NCBI RefSeq assembly: GCF_009389715.1 | Contig: NC_052404.1 | Coordinates: forward strand, 11,895,756 to 11,959,755 | Length of the DNA stretch: 64,000 bases | Direction of reading: 5' to 3' | Origin: Phoenix dactylifera | Taxonomy: Eukaryota; Streptophyta; Magnoliopsida; Arecales; Arecaceae | Shown here: positions 50,001 through 63,900 of the stretch, piece by piece | Numbering within the stretch: the stretch's first letter is position 1 | How the letters are laid out: the number at the start of each line of letters is the position of its first letter | Program-made: the position numbers and the translations under genes | Notes under the pieces: model-generated | What the model was told of the DNA's origin: nothing | The model's database searches: none | Seen by the model: the letters and a program-made list of their open reading frames with translations, nothing else

Positions 50001-53000
50001 CCAGAACTCTTTAGTTACTAAAAAATGAAGAAAGTCGAAAAGGACAGCTAAATGGTTAACAAAATAAACCAAGTCCATGTTTTTTCACTCAAAAAAAAAT
50101 ATACGAATTGGAAGACAATCTAAAGTTTATAAAAAAAAAATAAACTAAATACAGGTGACAAAGTTGTGGGGAACAGGGAAGAAGGCCTAACCTTTTAAAC
50201 TCATTGTGAAACAAAAGAATTGCAACCTCAGAAGCAAAACAATTGGTACATAGACAATATATGGAAAAGAAGGAATTACAAGAACCTCAAAAAGAAAGAA
50301 GGATAGCCAGAGATCAACATGTGATAGCTAACTAGCTGAGGACATTTTTGGTTCTGTCTTCAGTTAGTTGGCGTTTCAATATGTAGGTTGGCCAACTTCG
50401 CCAAGGGCCCTCACCACTAGACTTTTCTAAGTTCAGTTTCCTGTCTGTTGATGTTTCAGAAAAGTTCGGCTATTTCCTTCAAGCTAGATCACCCAGTAGA
50501 ACTGTTAGTGTTATTTTCTGAAATTTCCATGATTCTAGACATCTAGATGCTGATGTTATAAAATGTTTTGAGGGTGTTTCCTTCCTTGAACAACCTTCAT
50601 TCTTCCAAGAAAAACCTAAGACTACCAGTCATGTGACAGAATGGGCGGTGGAAGAATGGCAGGTGCCCTTCTTTTAAAGCGCAATCTCATTTAAGTTCAG
50701 GTCAATCAATATGCATACATTACGATTGATAAACATGAATTATAAGATCAGAAGTATAGCTAAGTTTGGTCACCTTCAGACCTTACTTCATTTGTGGCTT
50801 GTGTTTAACTTTTTCTAATATTAGCATCATGACCCTATAAAAAGTTATGTAGTTGTATGAGATTGACATGAACATCATCAACAATTCAATTTACAGCAAG
50901 AAGCTCTCATTAATTTCACACAGTTTCTAAAAAAAATTGCAATCACCTTCTATAAGCTTCTCCTCAGTGTATTATGTTAGCAAAGCATAAATTCAACATT
51001 TTTATCTAGTTTTCTCCAACATGCTATACTATGCTTTAAGTTTGCTGCTTATGAAGATAAATGCCATTTGAATATCTATTTCCTGAGTTTACATTTAACA
51101 TATGTGCACTTTTCTTAACATAAAAGTGGATGTATGGCTTCAAATTTCCATGCTTACAGGCATGTTATCCTGTATAAATTATATTTGTAGTGAAGACCTG
51201 CAAAGAGGCCAAGCATACAGCTAGTGCTGAATCCCTTTCAACTACAGTAGCTAGAACTGACCAACTTAAGAAGTTACTTCTAGATCGGAGAACAAGGAGG
51301 GATGGATATGCTGCAGTAATATCACAACAGTTACTGGGTAATCTTCTTTTTTCTAAACGCGTTATTCCATATCCTACTCGAGCAAAGTTGTTGAACTGCT
51401 GATATACATGCCAATTGCTTTATTAAATGTATTCTTCGTTGTAAACTCTGTTTAGCACAGCTCACAACACTGCCATGTATGCAAGATTTAGCTCTTGCGC
51501 TTTCTACCGACTCATTTGATCTCTTGAGAATGGAGGTTTACTTTGGAATATGGGCGCTATATATGTACACTTATAAGCACCAGCTAGTAAAAGGATATCA
51601 TGTTTCCACTTGCCTCAGTATAATTGTGAGTTGATAATGGTTGAACTCAACTGAGCCAGGTTATTGATTTGTGACTATATGATTTTATTTGCTTCTTCAT
51701 ACATTGTTGCAAGAGAACTCCATGTTATGTTGTCGTCATGGAAGAAACAAGCTATATTTCCTTGCCAGGATACTGATTGGCCTCTCAACTTTCACTTTCA
51801 CTTTTGGTCTGGAATCCTAGTCAGCCTATTATTCAACATAAAGTAATGGAGCTAAGCTTGATTGAGCTTGGTCTGTCCAAGCTTGATTTGTTTCCCATTA
51901 TTTCGAGCTCAATTGAGCTTAACATTGAACTGAGCCGAGCACATGCCTATTTGATTAGATTGATAATCCTAAATGGAGCTGAAAACAACTCGAGATTAAA
52001 TGAAGCTCGGTTCAAGCTTAATGAAAGCTCAGTTCTTGATTTTCAGCTTGGTTTAAGGTTTGGCTCAGACCTAAATTAACATTTAATTGACCCAAAGAAT
52101 AAAAAAAGCACAAGATAAAACCTTAATCTAATGATCCATCATATCAAATATATATTTATATAAATTTAAATATATTCAAACCTTATCAAGCCAAGCTTGA
52201 TCGAACTGTGTTGTTTTTTTCGCCTCCGCTTGAAATTAATTTTGAACCTATTTTGCTGGTTCAAGATTGATTTGTTTAGCCTCAAGCTGAGCTTGAGCCG
52301 CTCAGTTCGTTTGACACCCCTAATTCAACCAGACCTAAACAAGCAGCTCATGGTTAAAGTCATTAGTCCCTTACTAATTAGTTGAGTTGCTAATATTATA
52401 CATGCTGCTGAATATAGAGCTGAAATTGTAAGAGACCAGAAGTATAGGTTGTAAAACATGGCGAATGCTCTGTTTAGTTCTTAAAAAATTGAAAGAAGGA
52501 AATGTTTTTCAATGGAGGCAGGTGAAATGAAAATAAAAGCAAGAATTTTCTCTCATTTAATTGCACAGAAAACGTTATAAAAAAGCCATTGCATAACTTG
52601 CAAGTGTGTTTACAGAATGTTGTTTGTTTTAGTTTTTTTCCTGTGAAAATTAGAACATAAATTTAAAAATTGGTAATTGTTGCAAATACTGAATATCACG
52701 ACTATGTCTCTTATACTGCTACATGAATACCTCTCAATCTTTTGGCATGCTTTTTGTTTTTAATATCCACTCAATGAGCTAAAAATGTTAGTCAACCAAA
52801 TTTATGCCTGAACATGACATCTTACCCTTTTCATTGCTGGAACAGTCCGCATTATATTACATAAGTCTCACCATCTTTAATTAAAAATGTGGTATCCCTA
52901 GGCTAATTTTCTACTCCGCACGATCGTTAATTTATAGATATCTTTTTTTCACCTACTCTCAGAGCACCTTATGGTATTCTTAAGTTATTTTTCAGATTTT

Positions 53001-56000
53001 TAACATCATGTATCTATATCGATCAATGTTTATGCTCTGAAATCCAGAAAGAAAAGTGGGGAAATAGGCCACTGCTCTTCTTTTCTTAATGCTTCTAACT
53101 ATTAGTAGATGGAACAAGCCTAGTTTTGTGCATGATCTTCTTATGGTAGAATAGTCAAAATAAGCTCCTTAAAGTACATACTATCTAATATGACATTTAT
53201 GTTTACTTTGTCCTGGGTATAATTATTCTATTTTTTAACTTTGAAGAGTGCTTATTTAGACTGCTGCTTTTGCTCCCATTTCAAGCAATGAGTACTTAGT
53301 TTTCTATTTCATTTACGAAATGCACAAAATAGTAGAAAAGAATTGTGTGGATATAAAGAGAGTGGGATGGTATGAGAATCATAATTAATCATTGTCTTAA
53401 TGTGAAGAATATTAGATCTGACATAATATGCTTGTAGGAATGTGGAATACAAACTCATGGGCCTTTAATTCGAAGAAAGCATTCGTAAATCTCAAATATT
53501 TCGGAGAATAACAATGAAAAAAATGAGATCCTAAATTCTGTTACATGAAGTCAGGTTGCTGTAGAACCATACAAATATCAAATCATCTTATTTTGAGAGT
53601 AAAATATTTCATGTATTTGTTTGGGCAAGTTGCAAGGAGCGGAAGAGCCTTATTTTTATCTGGGATCAAAGCTCTGTGATCAGGAATGTGATGAAAATCA
53701 TTATGAATCTTCCTCATGCAAACCAGTTAGAAAAATCAACATTTAATTTTACATGTCTGAATAACTTTTCCTCTTTAAAGTCGCACTATAGTACTATTCA
53801 AGTCCTGTTCAAGGAACTATCTAGCTCTTATTGGTCTTGATTATGAATAGTGGAAATAGATGCATGTGGCAGATGAGGCATAATGCATCACATTGTTTGT
53901 TGACATGGAAATTAAAGCTTCTAATTTTTTGCAAAATCTTATCTTAAAATAATGTCTAGGTTTTGATTCAGATGGTTTTGGTTGTAAAGTTCAAATTTTA
54001 TCTCAATTTTTAAAAATATTTTCCAACATGTTATTTGGAGAAACAAATGCTATTTTTGATTTTTTTTTTAAGAGTCATTGATTGCTTTGTGATTTCTGCT
54101 CTCTCTGTGTCTCTCTCAATTTCAGCTTTGGAATCGCTAGAAGACAAGAGTAATCAAGACATAATCGAAAGACAAGATATGGAGGAAGCTATTATGTGGT
54201 ACAATAAAGTTCTTGGTTTCCGAGCTGAAGGAGGAGAAGGTAAAAAGAATGTTTTAGTAAATTCTCTCTTTTCATGAATAATTTAATCTCATTGACTACT
54301 TTCTCCTTTTGCTATAGGGGTCAAATTCATCTTCAACAAAATTAACTTGAAAAATCTGGATGAGGAGTACTCATTCACCATAAGGCTTGAAAATGATGTA
54401 TACAAATGTAAGTATAAAGTTTTCCGATGTTACAAATCCAAATTCTTTTAGTAAGTTTTATTCTCTTTCCTGTTTATCTGATACTTCAAGGTCTTTTTGA
54501 TAATCTTCAGTGCTGCATTGTGATCCATATGTGGAAGATATCAATGAACTGATCAAGGAATTAAATAAAAACAATAATTTGTTCGAGTTAGTAAGAATTA
54601 TGAGAGAAAAGTTTCAGGCTGCTGCATTGAATGGTAAGACTTTCTAAGCCAATTCGTAACTGCAACATGTAGGCTTGTGATGCTCATATAAGTAAAATGT
54701 TCAATTACTCTTTTACATTATCGGACCTTATTTAAATTAGTTATGCATGTCGTCCTATAGATATCTTTTTTTTTTAAAAAAAAACTAGGTCTCAAGATCT
54801 TTTACCAGATTTGATATTAGCAACTTTATTTGAGGATTCTGTATTATAGCTGTATAGCTATTCCTTTCTTTGCCCTGATATTACTAAAACCATCAATCAT
54901 TCACTTTGTAGATACTCGTGGAAAACCTGTCCAATATTTTTGATGGCAGTGGCATTATTGATGATCTGGAGTCAGTATATATAAATTTACTTAAAAAATC
55001 AATAAATTCTCCTATCAAAAATTACTGTATTCCCTATTCGAAATGCTTTATAGCTATTTGACCACTAGAAATGCAATATAAAATTTACAAGTGCTGTCAA
55101 TTTATGTATATGTCAAGACATCGAATTATTTAGTGATAGCAGTTCTTGCAGCAAATCCTGGGCATCTAATTCTTTTATTTTTACAGCAAATTGCAAGACG
55201 GGGCCTCAGGGTCAACAAGTTTGAAACCAAAAACATAAGGAATTTTATTAGGAATCCTGTCTTCAAATGACAGCTGACTGTAGGCTTAGCTACACAACTG
55301 GAGGAACCAATCAAATGCAACATAGAAAAACATGTTCCAAGTATTTAGAAAATATTGTTTTACGAATCTTGAAGCAAATACCATTAACTTTGGTGAACTA
55401 CTCATATATTAGTTCTGTTTACTTAGGTTTACATTAAAAAGCCATTTTAAATTTTCTCAATTCATTTTCCATTCATTTTATCCTTTCCGAAATTTATATT
55501 TGTGCTGTGTCACTGCTGCCATCATATGTGGAGTTCAAGTCTATATTAATTTTGTCTTCCCCTGAATGGGAAGAACATAAGTTTGCTTTTATGCCAGGGG
55601 AATGGTAAATGAATGGCTTATATGGCTGTTGCCACCTCGAACTGTCTTTTATTAAGCTCCTTCCATTTTTCTTACAGGGTTCTTGCCTACAACCATGACT
55701 GACTATCCAGACTCATCTTCAGTTACAGTATCATCACCACCTCCAGTGTCAGATGACAGTAGAAGTGAAACTTTGATAAAGGAAAGTGATCCTCATCTTC
55801 AAAATAAAGAGGGTCGGCATGGTCTTCGGAAAGTCAACCGTGGCAAATCTGTAGCTCCATCGCCACAATCTATATCAGCTACGCGCCGTTCCCCCCGTTT
55901 TATGGTAATATTTTCACAAGTTTCTTTCTTCTTTTCCTTTTTTCTAGTTACCAATAACCTATAAGCATCACTCTGGAAATTAATTAGGAGCTGTAGAAGT

Positions 56001-56118
56001 AAAAGATAAGGTCTTTTCTCTATATTAGATAGCAAAGAAAGTGGCATATCACTTATGGTATAAACCCATAACAGCTAAACTACGAAGCACACCTGTCAGC
56101 TTTTCTTATGCTCTTTAG
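47015..56118 (+). CDS. SPC25: Kinetochore protein SPC25
   Basis: Exons 47015-47183, 49190-49255, 51191-51337, 54126-54239, 54318-54407, 54511-54633 and 55678-55904 join in frame (312 codons). The last exon is uncertain: acceptor at 56028 gives IAKK and 25 more residues to TAG at 56116-56118; acceptor at 56186 gives Leu-Lys-stop. The N-terminal half is coiled coil (MAELRLACEREIRIQRERA onward). The C-terminal Spc25 globular domain is about residues 165-236 (NKINLKNLDEEYSFTIRLEN, LLHCDPYVEDINELIKELN, FELVRIMREKF). A Ser/Pro-rich basic tail follows, ending RRSPRF. Family role: SPC24-SPC25 half of the NDC80 complex, linking NDC80-NUF2 at microtubules to the inner kinetochore in dividing cells. An in-frame upstream ATG near 46832 would add about 60 residues but lacks family resemblance. 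Confidence 0.9.
49840..49985. repeat. ~82-bp tandem duplication in SPC25 intron 2
   Basis: TTTAAAAGAAGTGAGTG followed by TAGCATTTATATACCAC occurs twice, at about 49859 and 49941, with matching flanks GTTCTAAGA. Just upstream (49640-49810) is a GGTATACCATATTGG-type degenerate repeat tract. Confidence 0.8.
51840..52325 (-). mobile_element. hAT-like non-autonomous element in SPC25 intron 3
   Basis: Right end reads GCTCAGTTCGTTTGACACCCCTAA, the reverse complement of the TTAGGGGTGTCAAACG-type terminus common in plant hAT-like MITEs (first 20 bases only considered diagnostic). The interior is rich in GAGCTTGA/TCAAGCTC words typical of that group. The left terminus and target duplication were not resolved. 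Confidence 0.45.
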
Positions 56119-56199
56119 GATCACAGATTTGCTCTTTCAGCAATGTTGAGGATATATCATGCACGTTATGTTTTCTGCATATGCAGCTGAAGTAGTCAG

Positions 56200-59100
56200 G
56201 CCTTGTCTTTTTCACACTTAAGTGTAAGTAGCCGTAATAATTTTAATAACTTTCCTTATGGCAAGATAATATAGAAAGTCAATTTATTTTCAATTTTTAA
56301 CTATTCTAAACTTAATTGTTATTTAGAAAGCATGGAAAATTCAAATTTCTGTTAGCATTTTTGTGCGCAATGGTCATACTGGTACAGGTGCAATGTTTTT
56401 GCTACTGTCCTGCAAACTCATACATTGTTTGGTGAGGAAAAAAGGGAGCAAAAGAAAACTTCGTGATCCATCCATCAGTTGCACATGAAAACACATAACA
56501 AATTTTAACTAAGTGGAGTTTCACATCCACATAGAATTAGTTGTAATACATTTGGCTTTTCTAATTATAATCTCATACCAACAAATTAACATGTAAAATT
56601 TACTGAACCTTTGAAAGAGTTTGGTACTCTCATGCATAATCCATCCTTGTGGCCCCAACTAGATTAATACTGCATGATCTGACATTTTATGAAACATGGT
56701 GAACCCATCAAAGGCTATTCTTCCTTTTTCCCAGTTAGCTATTAAAGTTGTTATCAGAGCAAGTTCAGTAGCTCTCTGGAATTCCAATAAATGAATCATT
56801 CTAATTTGACAATGATTCTGTTAATCCAGTTTCCATTTAAATATTTAGCACCTCCATAATGGCAAGAAATCAGCTAAAAATGGGATATGTGTATTAGTCA
56901 ATTTCAGTTAGCTTTTCACTAGGTCTTGAATGTCATAGTCTGCGCCAATTACTGGGACTTCTGTGTAAGTACTCTTGTAGCATGTGCCAGCCAAAGAGGG
57001 CATTGTGGTTCTTCAATTTTGCTAATTGTTATTGAAGTGATAAACACTACTCATGTGTTCATCATTCTTTATCTGAGTATAATGAACAACTATTCATTGA
57101 AATTAATGACTTAATTATAGTAGCATGAATCCTGGGCGTTACTCAACAAATAATTGCAGCATAATTGATTTTTTATAGAATCTACATTGTATTTTGTTAC
57201 ATAATCAAGTGTTGTGTCTCTATTGGATCCTTCCGCAAACATTATATTCTTGAATGGCATTTATCTGGTGAAAAGAAGTGGTCAGAAAGGACTAGTGTCT
57301 TTTATCCAAAAGAAACACAGCATGTTGACTGAAATAATATATGTCATGTGGAATATATCTGTATTTCCATGTCACCATGCTTATGTTGGTGGCTATGTAC
57401 ACATACTTGACATTCATCTGCAGATTTGCCCCCTAATTACAAATTGTACTCGAATTTTAAGAAAGATGAGATATAATCCTTTGATCTTCCAAAATGAAGC
57501 TTAATTTCTACCGATAGTTTGCACTATGTAGGATCTCAAACAGAGCTGGGACGTCTGGTACATAACTCTTCCATGTTTTGTGCAAGTAGCAAGCATTTCT
57601 CTCTTTTCTTTTTTGTTGGGAATAAGCAAGCAAGCCTTTGCTGCAGTTTCCAGACAGATTTGATCTTTTAAGTAATAGAACTTGCTATATTAGTTCTCAT
57701 CTGTGGTCTCTTAAAGCCCACATAGGTTGTTATGCAATATCTGGTGAACTGATAGTTGTCTGACTGGTAATAATGTAGAATCTCATTTTTTTTGTTCCCT
57801 TCTTTTTTTTTTGCCGTATATATTTGATTATGAGATGATTGCTGCTGCAGCATTTTGCTGGAATTATCGCTTATTGGGTGGATGGGCTGAAGAATTTTTT
57901 GAATGTATGGGACATTTTGGTTGATGGAACGTTGATATGATTGCTGCATTCTAGATTTCTATTGGTTGCTTTCATAAATTTCAAGTCCTTGGTTTTGGTA
58001 GTCTTTTGGTGACATCCTTGGAGTTTTTCTGCTTAATTTCCTCTTTAAGTTTTTTATCTGTATTTGCTGAGTTCTTCTCCTTGTTTCTCCAGATTTTGTA
58101 AATTATCTATCGGTTTTTAAGTTCTCCAACCCTTCCTAACTGGGCTGGTTAAGCTGCTGTAATGAGTTGTACCCTCAAAAGCTTCCCAAGCTTCCCGCTG
58201 TTGCACGCATATATTGTAGCCCCTTGCTGTAACTGAAGTGCTACAACTTTTTTTTGGCATGCTTTTATGTCAACAATTTATTCGTGTACATGGTCACACA
58301 TACCAATCTTGTACACAATCCTATGTTATTTTGGGGAAAAAATTGCCATTTCATTAAGCTGTTGCAAAGGTCTAAACGCGACAGCTTCAATGTTCTGCTT
58401 AGTTGAGTATGTATTTGATGTAACAATGAGATACAATCAGTTATAAATTTTTCAGGCAGTTCCATTTAATTTTAATGAAATATGCTTCCTTGATAAGTTA
58501 ATATTTTTCATTACAGCAAACTCAATTCTCCCTGATTTTCTGATATTCTTTTGTCTAGTGTACTGTTGGACCAGATTGCTTGCCTGCTATAATAATACCC
58601 AAAAACTGCCATTATTTGTGAACGGGTCCTGCTACAGATCACCCGCCATATCGCTGCTGAGTTCACCGGTCTGATGGGGCAGCCAAGGATTGGTGCAGTA
58701 CATGGGGTGAAGATAGTGTCAATTGGGGCCCTGCATACCACTCTGCCCATCACCCACTTCACATGGGACCAGTGAAATGAGCGATGATATGGTGGTTGAT
58801 ATTTGGGCATACTGCTTTCTGTGATATTATATGGATCAGAATCAGATAGTGAACAGATCTCACTGCTTTTTGGCACTTCTTTTTGATATATTTTAGCTTA
58901 AGATATTAAAATAGTCTGTTTTGTAATATTTAGATTTTAATTGGTGTTTCTGACCTTGATCCCTCATGTTAGCTTCTTTAATGAGTTCAAATTTCTCCCC
59001 TTTTAACATTAGATAGGATGTTTATATCTTAAATAAATAATGCATGGTATTGAAGCGGTTCCTAGCATAAATTGAGTGGGGGAAGTACCTTCCTCCACAT

Positions 59101-60995
59101 TCCATCAGAAAAAAGAAGCGGTTCCTAGCATTTGCGATCATCAAAACAATTGGTTGTCTTTGCAGGCCAAAAAGTTTCCTTGAGCTGGTAGGTGGCTGCA
59201 CAACTCTGATAAGGTCAGCTGATCGCTGAATGCAACCGTTTCCTCTGAAAGCTTGCAACGATGAATTTCAAGCATGAACAAGAAGACAATGTAAGGCATA
59301 ATGACTTGCAGCAATAGTTTTCCTTACCAATGTTAGTTTTGTTTTCTGTCCATAGGGATTGTACACGAATCAGAGAACAACTGACCTAGTATGTCTGCTC
59401 AACAAGAAATGCCTTTGTATCTATCATCTGTATAAAAATGTGGGCCAGGCTGTGTTTTTATTTATGCCAAGATTACTATTCCTCTTTTCTGGTAGTGATC
59501 AGTGTTTCAATCTAGCCTATGTGTCTCAGAAAAATCTGATGTATTGAGATGTCAGCACCAGATTTTGCACAAGGTTGCAACGAGGGTGTAAACTCATCTG
59601 TTTGCAGGAAACAAAATTATTTGCTTCTGATTTTCTACTAATAAAGTATTTGCTGATTGTTACATCTGATCACACTGCCTGTCAAAAGGGTATATTCCTA
59701 AGCGCAATAAGAAGTGATGTTTTTATGTTATGTCTCTGAGCTCTGGTGCCACTATGTGTATTCCCGTTGAAAACAATGCTCGATATTTTAATAATTTTAA
59801 GATGATATGGATTGACAGTCTTCTGTGGATTAGTTCACGTGTGCTCTACCTTTATTTTCATGCATCGGAATTGCCACCGGATTTCATACAAAAAAGTCGT
59901 CTCATTGTGTTTCGTATGAAGATTGACAACCTGCAATGTTGCGTCTAGTGGTCGTGGTGCATGTATTATAAAGCAACTTGGCAATTTTCAAAACAAGAAA
60001 GTTAAGAAAAATTGTTTTCTATACAGGCAGAGTATAGCTTATGAAATGGCTAATTGTATTAACGTCCGTATCATCTTTTCTGTTTAGACAAGCAAATGTA
60101 TATGACGTGCTTGATTCCTAAGCTGCAGTTTGTTCAACACTAGAATGCCTGCTCTTGACGTCGGTCCAAACTGGTTTCTTTGCTGAGTATTGGTCCCTCA
60201 TTCTGATGTTATTCTGTTGCGTTGCTGCTAGATACATTTCTTACAGTAGCTGACTTTCGTTGACCATCAAGGTACTTAATGAGATCAATTTGGCATTCCA
60301 TGTGGGCATGGCAACGGGCTGCTATTGACGACCCATATCCAACTGGTGAGTCATTTCATCCGGCTAATTGTGCGGTGTAAACCCCAGAGGTTATCTGCCT
60401 GTAACTTTATCATGCGAACTGGTATCTATATAACCATCGATTGTAGATCATTGCTTGTAATATTTTTTTCAGACTAAACAAGGCGTTACAAAAAGTACAA
60501 TATTTATTGAAAGTTGCCTCATCAAAGAGATCGACAAACATAAGACCGTACAACATCAAAACGAATTCTTCAAACGAAATCCATCCTAGCTGTATTTACC
60601 TTTTTAACAACAACATAACAGACTCCAAAAGAATGAATTAGATCTGTGAAGAAATCTTTTTTTCCAAATCAGCATGCGAACGTTTCCTGATGATACGAAT
60701 TCCGTTAGTGCCAGCAGTCTTATTCCAATGTTCTTTTTCCCCTAGATCACGGTCATGATATACAGACACCAAAGAAAGTCTTTCGCCTTTGGTAATTCAC
60801 AAAAAGAGGAGAACCCTGGCTTAAAAAATAGTGGGAGTGAGTAAATATTACACAAATTTGTAAACCATTTGTACCTTTTAGTTTTTTTTGCTTTTTTCTT
60901 CTTTTTTTTTTTTTGCCTTGGGGTGGGGCGGCTTTATACATGGATCAATTGTCTTCTCGTCCTAGATTCTGAGAAGAAGGGTAGCAGGTTGCAGA
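56200..60995. other. Intergenic between SPC25 and telomere-binding gene, no gene recognised
   Basis: AT-rich with no convincing coding frame on either strand. The longest (58511-58876, minus, 121 codons) resembles no family. The right end should hold the 3' UTR of the telomere-binding protein gene, with an A-run on its strand at about 60900-60915. Confidence 0.4.
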
Positions 60996-63900
60996 TTAGA
61001 GTAGAAGGCAAGTCTCTGCCGGAGGTGGCTTGACCTGTAGCCTGGCTTGCTGCTGAGACCAATAGGCGTGGGCTGAGAGCACCCGGTCCAACAATTCTTG
61101 GGGGACCGGCTCTCCCCTCCTCTGCTGAGGGGAAATCCTGGCCGTGTGGACCAGCGTCTTCCACTTGTCCTGCGTCCACAAACATCTCACCGCCTTTAGC
61201 AACACGGTCAAGTACCGCAACTTCTCTGAATAGCCTATAGAGTATTGTGGAGCATAATTGAAGAGACGGGAAGCTTCCTCCAACCACAGAAATACATCAA
61301 AAATAAAAAAATAAAAATCCTCCAACTATAGAAGTAAAAAATAAGAATAAAATATTCTTATCATAATCCTAAATATAGCTTGAGAGGGATCCAGCCTATG
61401 GCCGCTGCCGTACGCGGATAAGGGAAAAGAAAACCAATGGCGTATGGACGGCACCGACCATAGGAAGACGATAAGGATTTCCCGGCATGGCGCAAAGAAG
61501 GCTAAAATATGGCATGGTCTAAAATTTTAAAGAAGAATTTTTTGGTAAATAGTTTACGTAAACTCTCTATTTCTAATAAAGACAGGATGGTTTTGCCATC
61601 CTCTTCAATAAAAAATAAAAACAAATCCAAAAAAGACGGCGACGGCTCTCTAGGTAGCTGAAAAGACCGAACACCCGTGAGATCTGACGGACGCTAGATT
61701 TAAACTTCAAGATGATTTACCTTAAGATCAACGTACGTCCTGTGCTTGGCATTTTCGAAGGCTCGAAGCTTAACGTCTCGCCACCTATGGAGAGAGAGAG
61801 ATGAGATGGCCTGCAATGATATATGATCGGCTCAATTGGAAGAGAAACTGATCAGTACACACCTTCCCGTCCCGAGCTTTTCAACAGCCTGGACAAGTGC
61901 TTCGACTTCGGCAACTGTGAAGGGTCTCCTGATGCGGCGTTGGACCATCTCAGAGTGCCTTGGCTTACGGAGTGGAACCACGGCCAACGCCTCCACGTCC
62001 ATCGGCGGCACCACCGGAACTAGAGCTCTGGAATTTGCCGTTGTTTTATCCAGATATGACACATCAGCCGGAGAGTGAACCGAATCATGATCACTCTCGG
62101 GGCAGTTTGCTATAAAGGTCAGCAGAACAGGCTGTGGGGTGGCATCAGATGCCCCTTGATCTGCTGTGGGATTTGCAGGTGGGATCCTAAACAAACAGAA
62201 ACAGCATTAGATATTTAGCAAATAATCAGCTGACTTCAAACGGATAATAAATGAGCAACACAGTTCACAGGATGCCTGAATGAAACAACCATATTAGCTT
62301 TACAAGGATCAAAGCAAAACACGATCCTGATTCCTGATCACAACTGAATTAATTCACAACAGAGTTCAATTTAAGCACACCAGTTAATCAGTACAACCAG
62401 GAATTCCGAACATGATGAAGCATTTCCGAGAAATGCCCTCATTTTTCTGTAGGAGGATGAGATAGAACTACCTGGTAATACATGAGGGATCAACCCGTTC
62501 ACGAATGCAAAGAATACTTTCGAAGGGCATCCATGATGAATTTAATTAGTTTCTAACCTTTGTAGAAAAGATATATCCAGGTTACCAAGACTATATATTA
62601 ACTAGAAGTGAATCGGTGTCAAACTCTTTACCTTGATAATGGTTCAATAGCATCACTAGGCTGAAGAAGATGGGGATCCTCAGGGCTTGTCAGGGGTGCT
62701 GGAGCTTGTGTGGGATTTGGCTCCAAAGTGAAGCCCAAATTGTCCAGCTCTTCACCGTGAGAAATACCAGCCTGGCGCAGGGTTTTGCTGTCATCTCTAA
62801 CCTTCTTCCCTTGGAGAAGAACACCAACACGGAGTCCACGTCCAAGAATAGCAGTCACAGCCTCCAGAACGGTCCTCTGCAAAAGAAAATATAGCTATAA
62901 ACCTACTAAGTTCAGAAAACATGTTCTTCTAGCAATAGAAAATATCTACCCGTCCGATGTAAATGCAGCAGGATCAATATACCGATTATAGGAACTCAAC
63001 TAATTTAGTATTGTTCAAGTGCAACTATAGAAATTTCTCATCCGTGAGCTGGATAAGACATACCGATTGCGACCGTGATTTAAACTTTTTTTTTTTTTTT
63101 TGGGGGGGGGGGGGTCAAAACGGTGATTATAACTTCAACGTAAGGCAAAACTACACGTGAATAAGCTAGCCTAGCATTCACATTGAAAAGCTAAGACAAC
63201 ACATCAAGTCTATAATCACTGCAAATAATATTATTTATTGCAAAGTAAAAAAAAAATATATGTTCCTTTAATGTTCTGTCACTTAACATTAAAGGTCTTT
63301 AATTACATATCGAGAACAATTATAAGATTATCGGGTTATCGATTTCTATTGCATTAATACAGGCAGCTTAATACAATAAAAATATAAAAATCCTGTCAAT
63401 GCGAGATTCCAAAGGCTTTGGTTTGTACCAAATGGAACAGATAAAATAAAGAATGTGCATAATGTTGGTAACAAAGCAGAACATGAAATAAAAAGATATT
63501 AGGGGATCATGTACCTTCAAGGAACCAACAGTAGCATTTTGAGGAATCTCAACAAAAAGTTCTGGCACCTTGAAGGACTTGATGCTAAGTTTCACTGAAA
63601 GAAAAGGACAGTACACCTCAGAACCTTGTCATATCAGGGTCAAAACAAAATGAACCAAGTCAAAGATTTAACAGGCCATCATTATTTCAGGTTGCTTATT
63701 ATATACCTTGGTAATCTCCTGATTCACATGATGATTTTTGACCTGTTGCTGAGGATAATGCACCATTCGCTGCAAAAGCTATGTTATTATTTCAAAATTC
63801 AAAGTACTACCAAAAAGGTCGGAAGGTAGGTAGCACGTGTAAGTAGCTTAAACGATACCAACCTCCATGTAAAGTTACAGGTGAATCACTTGCTTCTACT

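Noticed and set aside
58511..58876. 121-codon minus-strand frame
   Set aside because: No recognised motif and no supporting splice or regulatory context.
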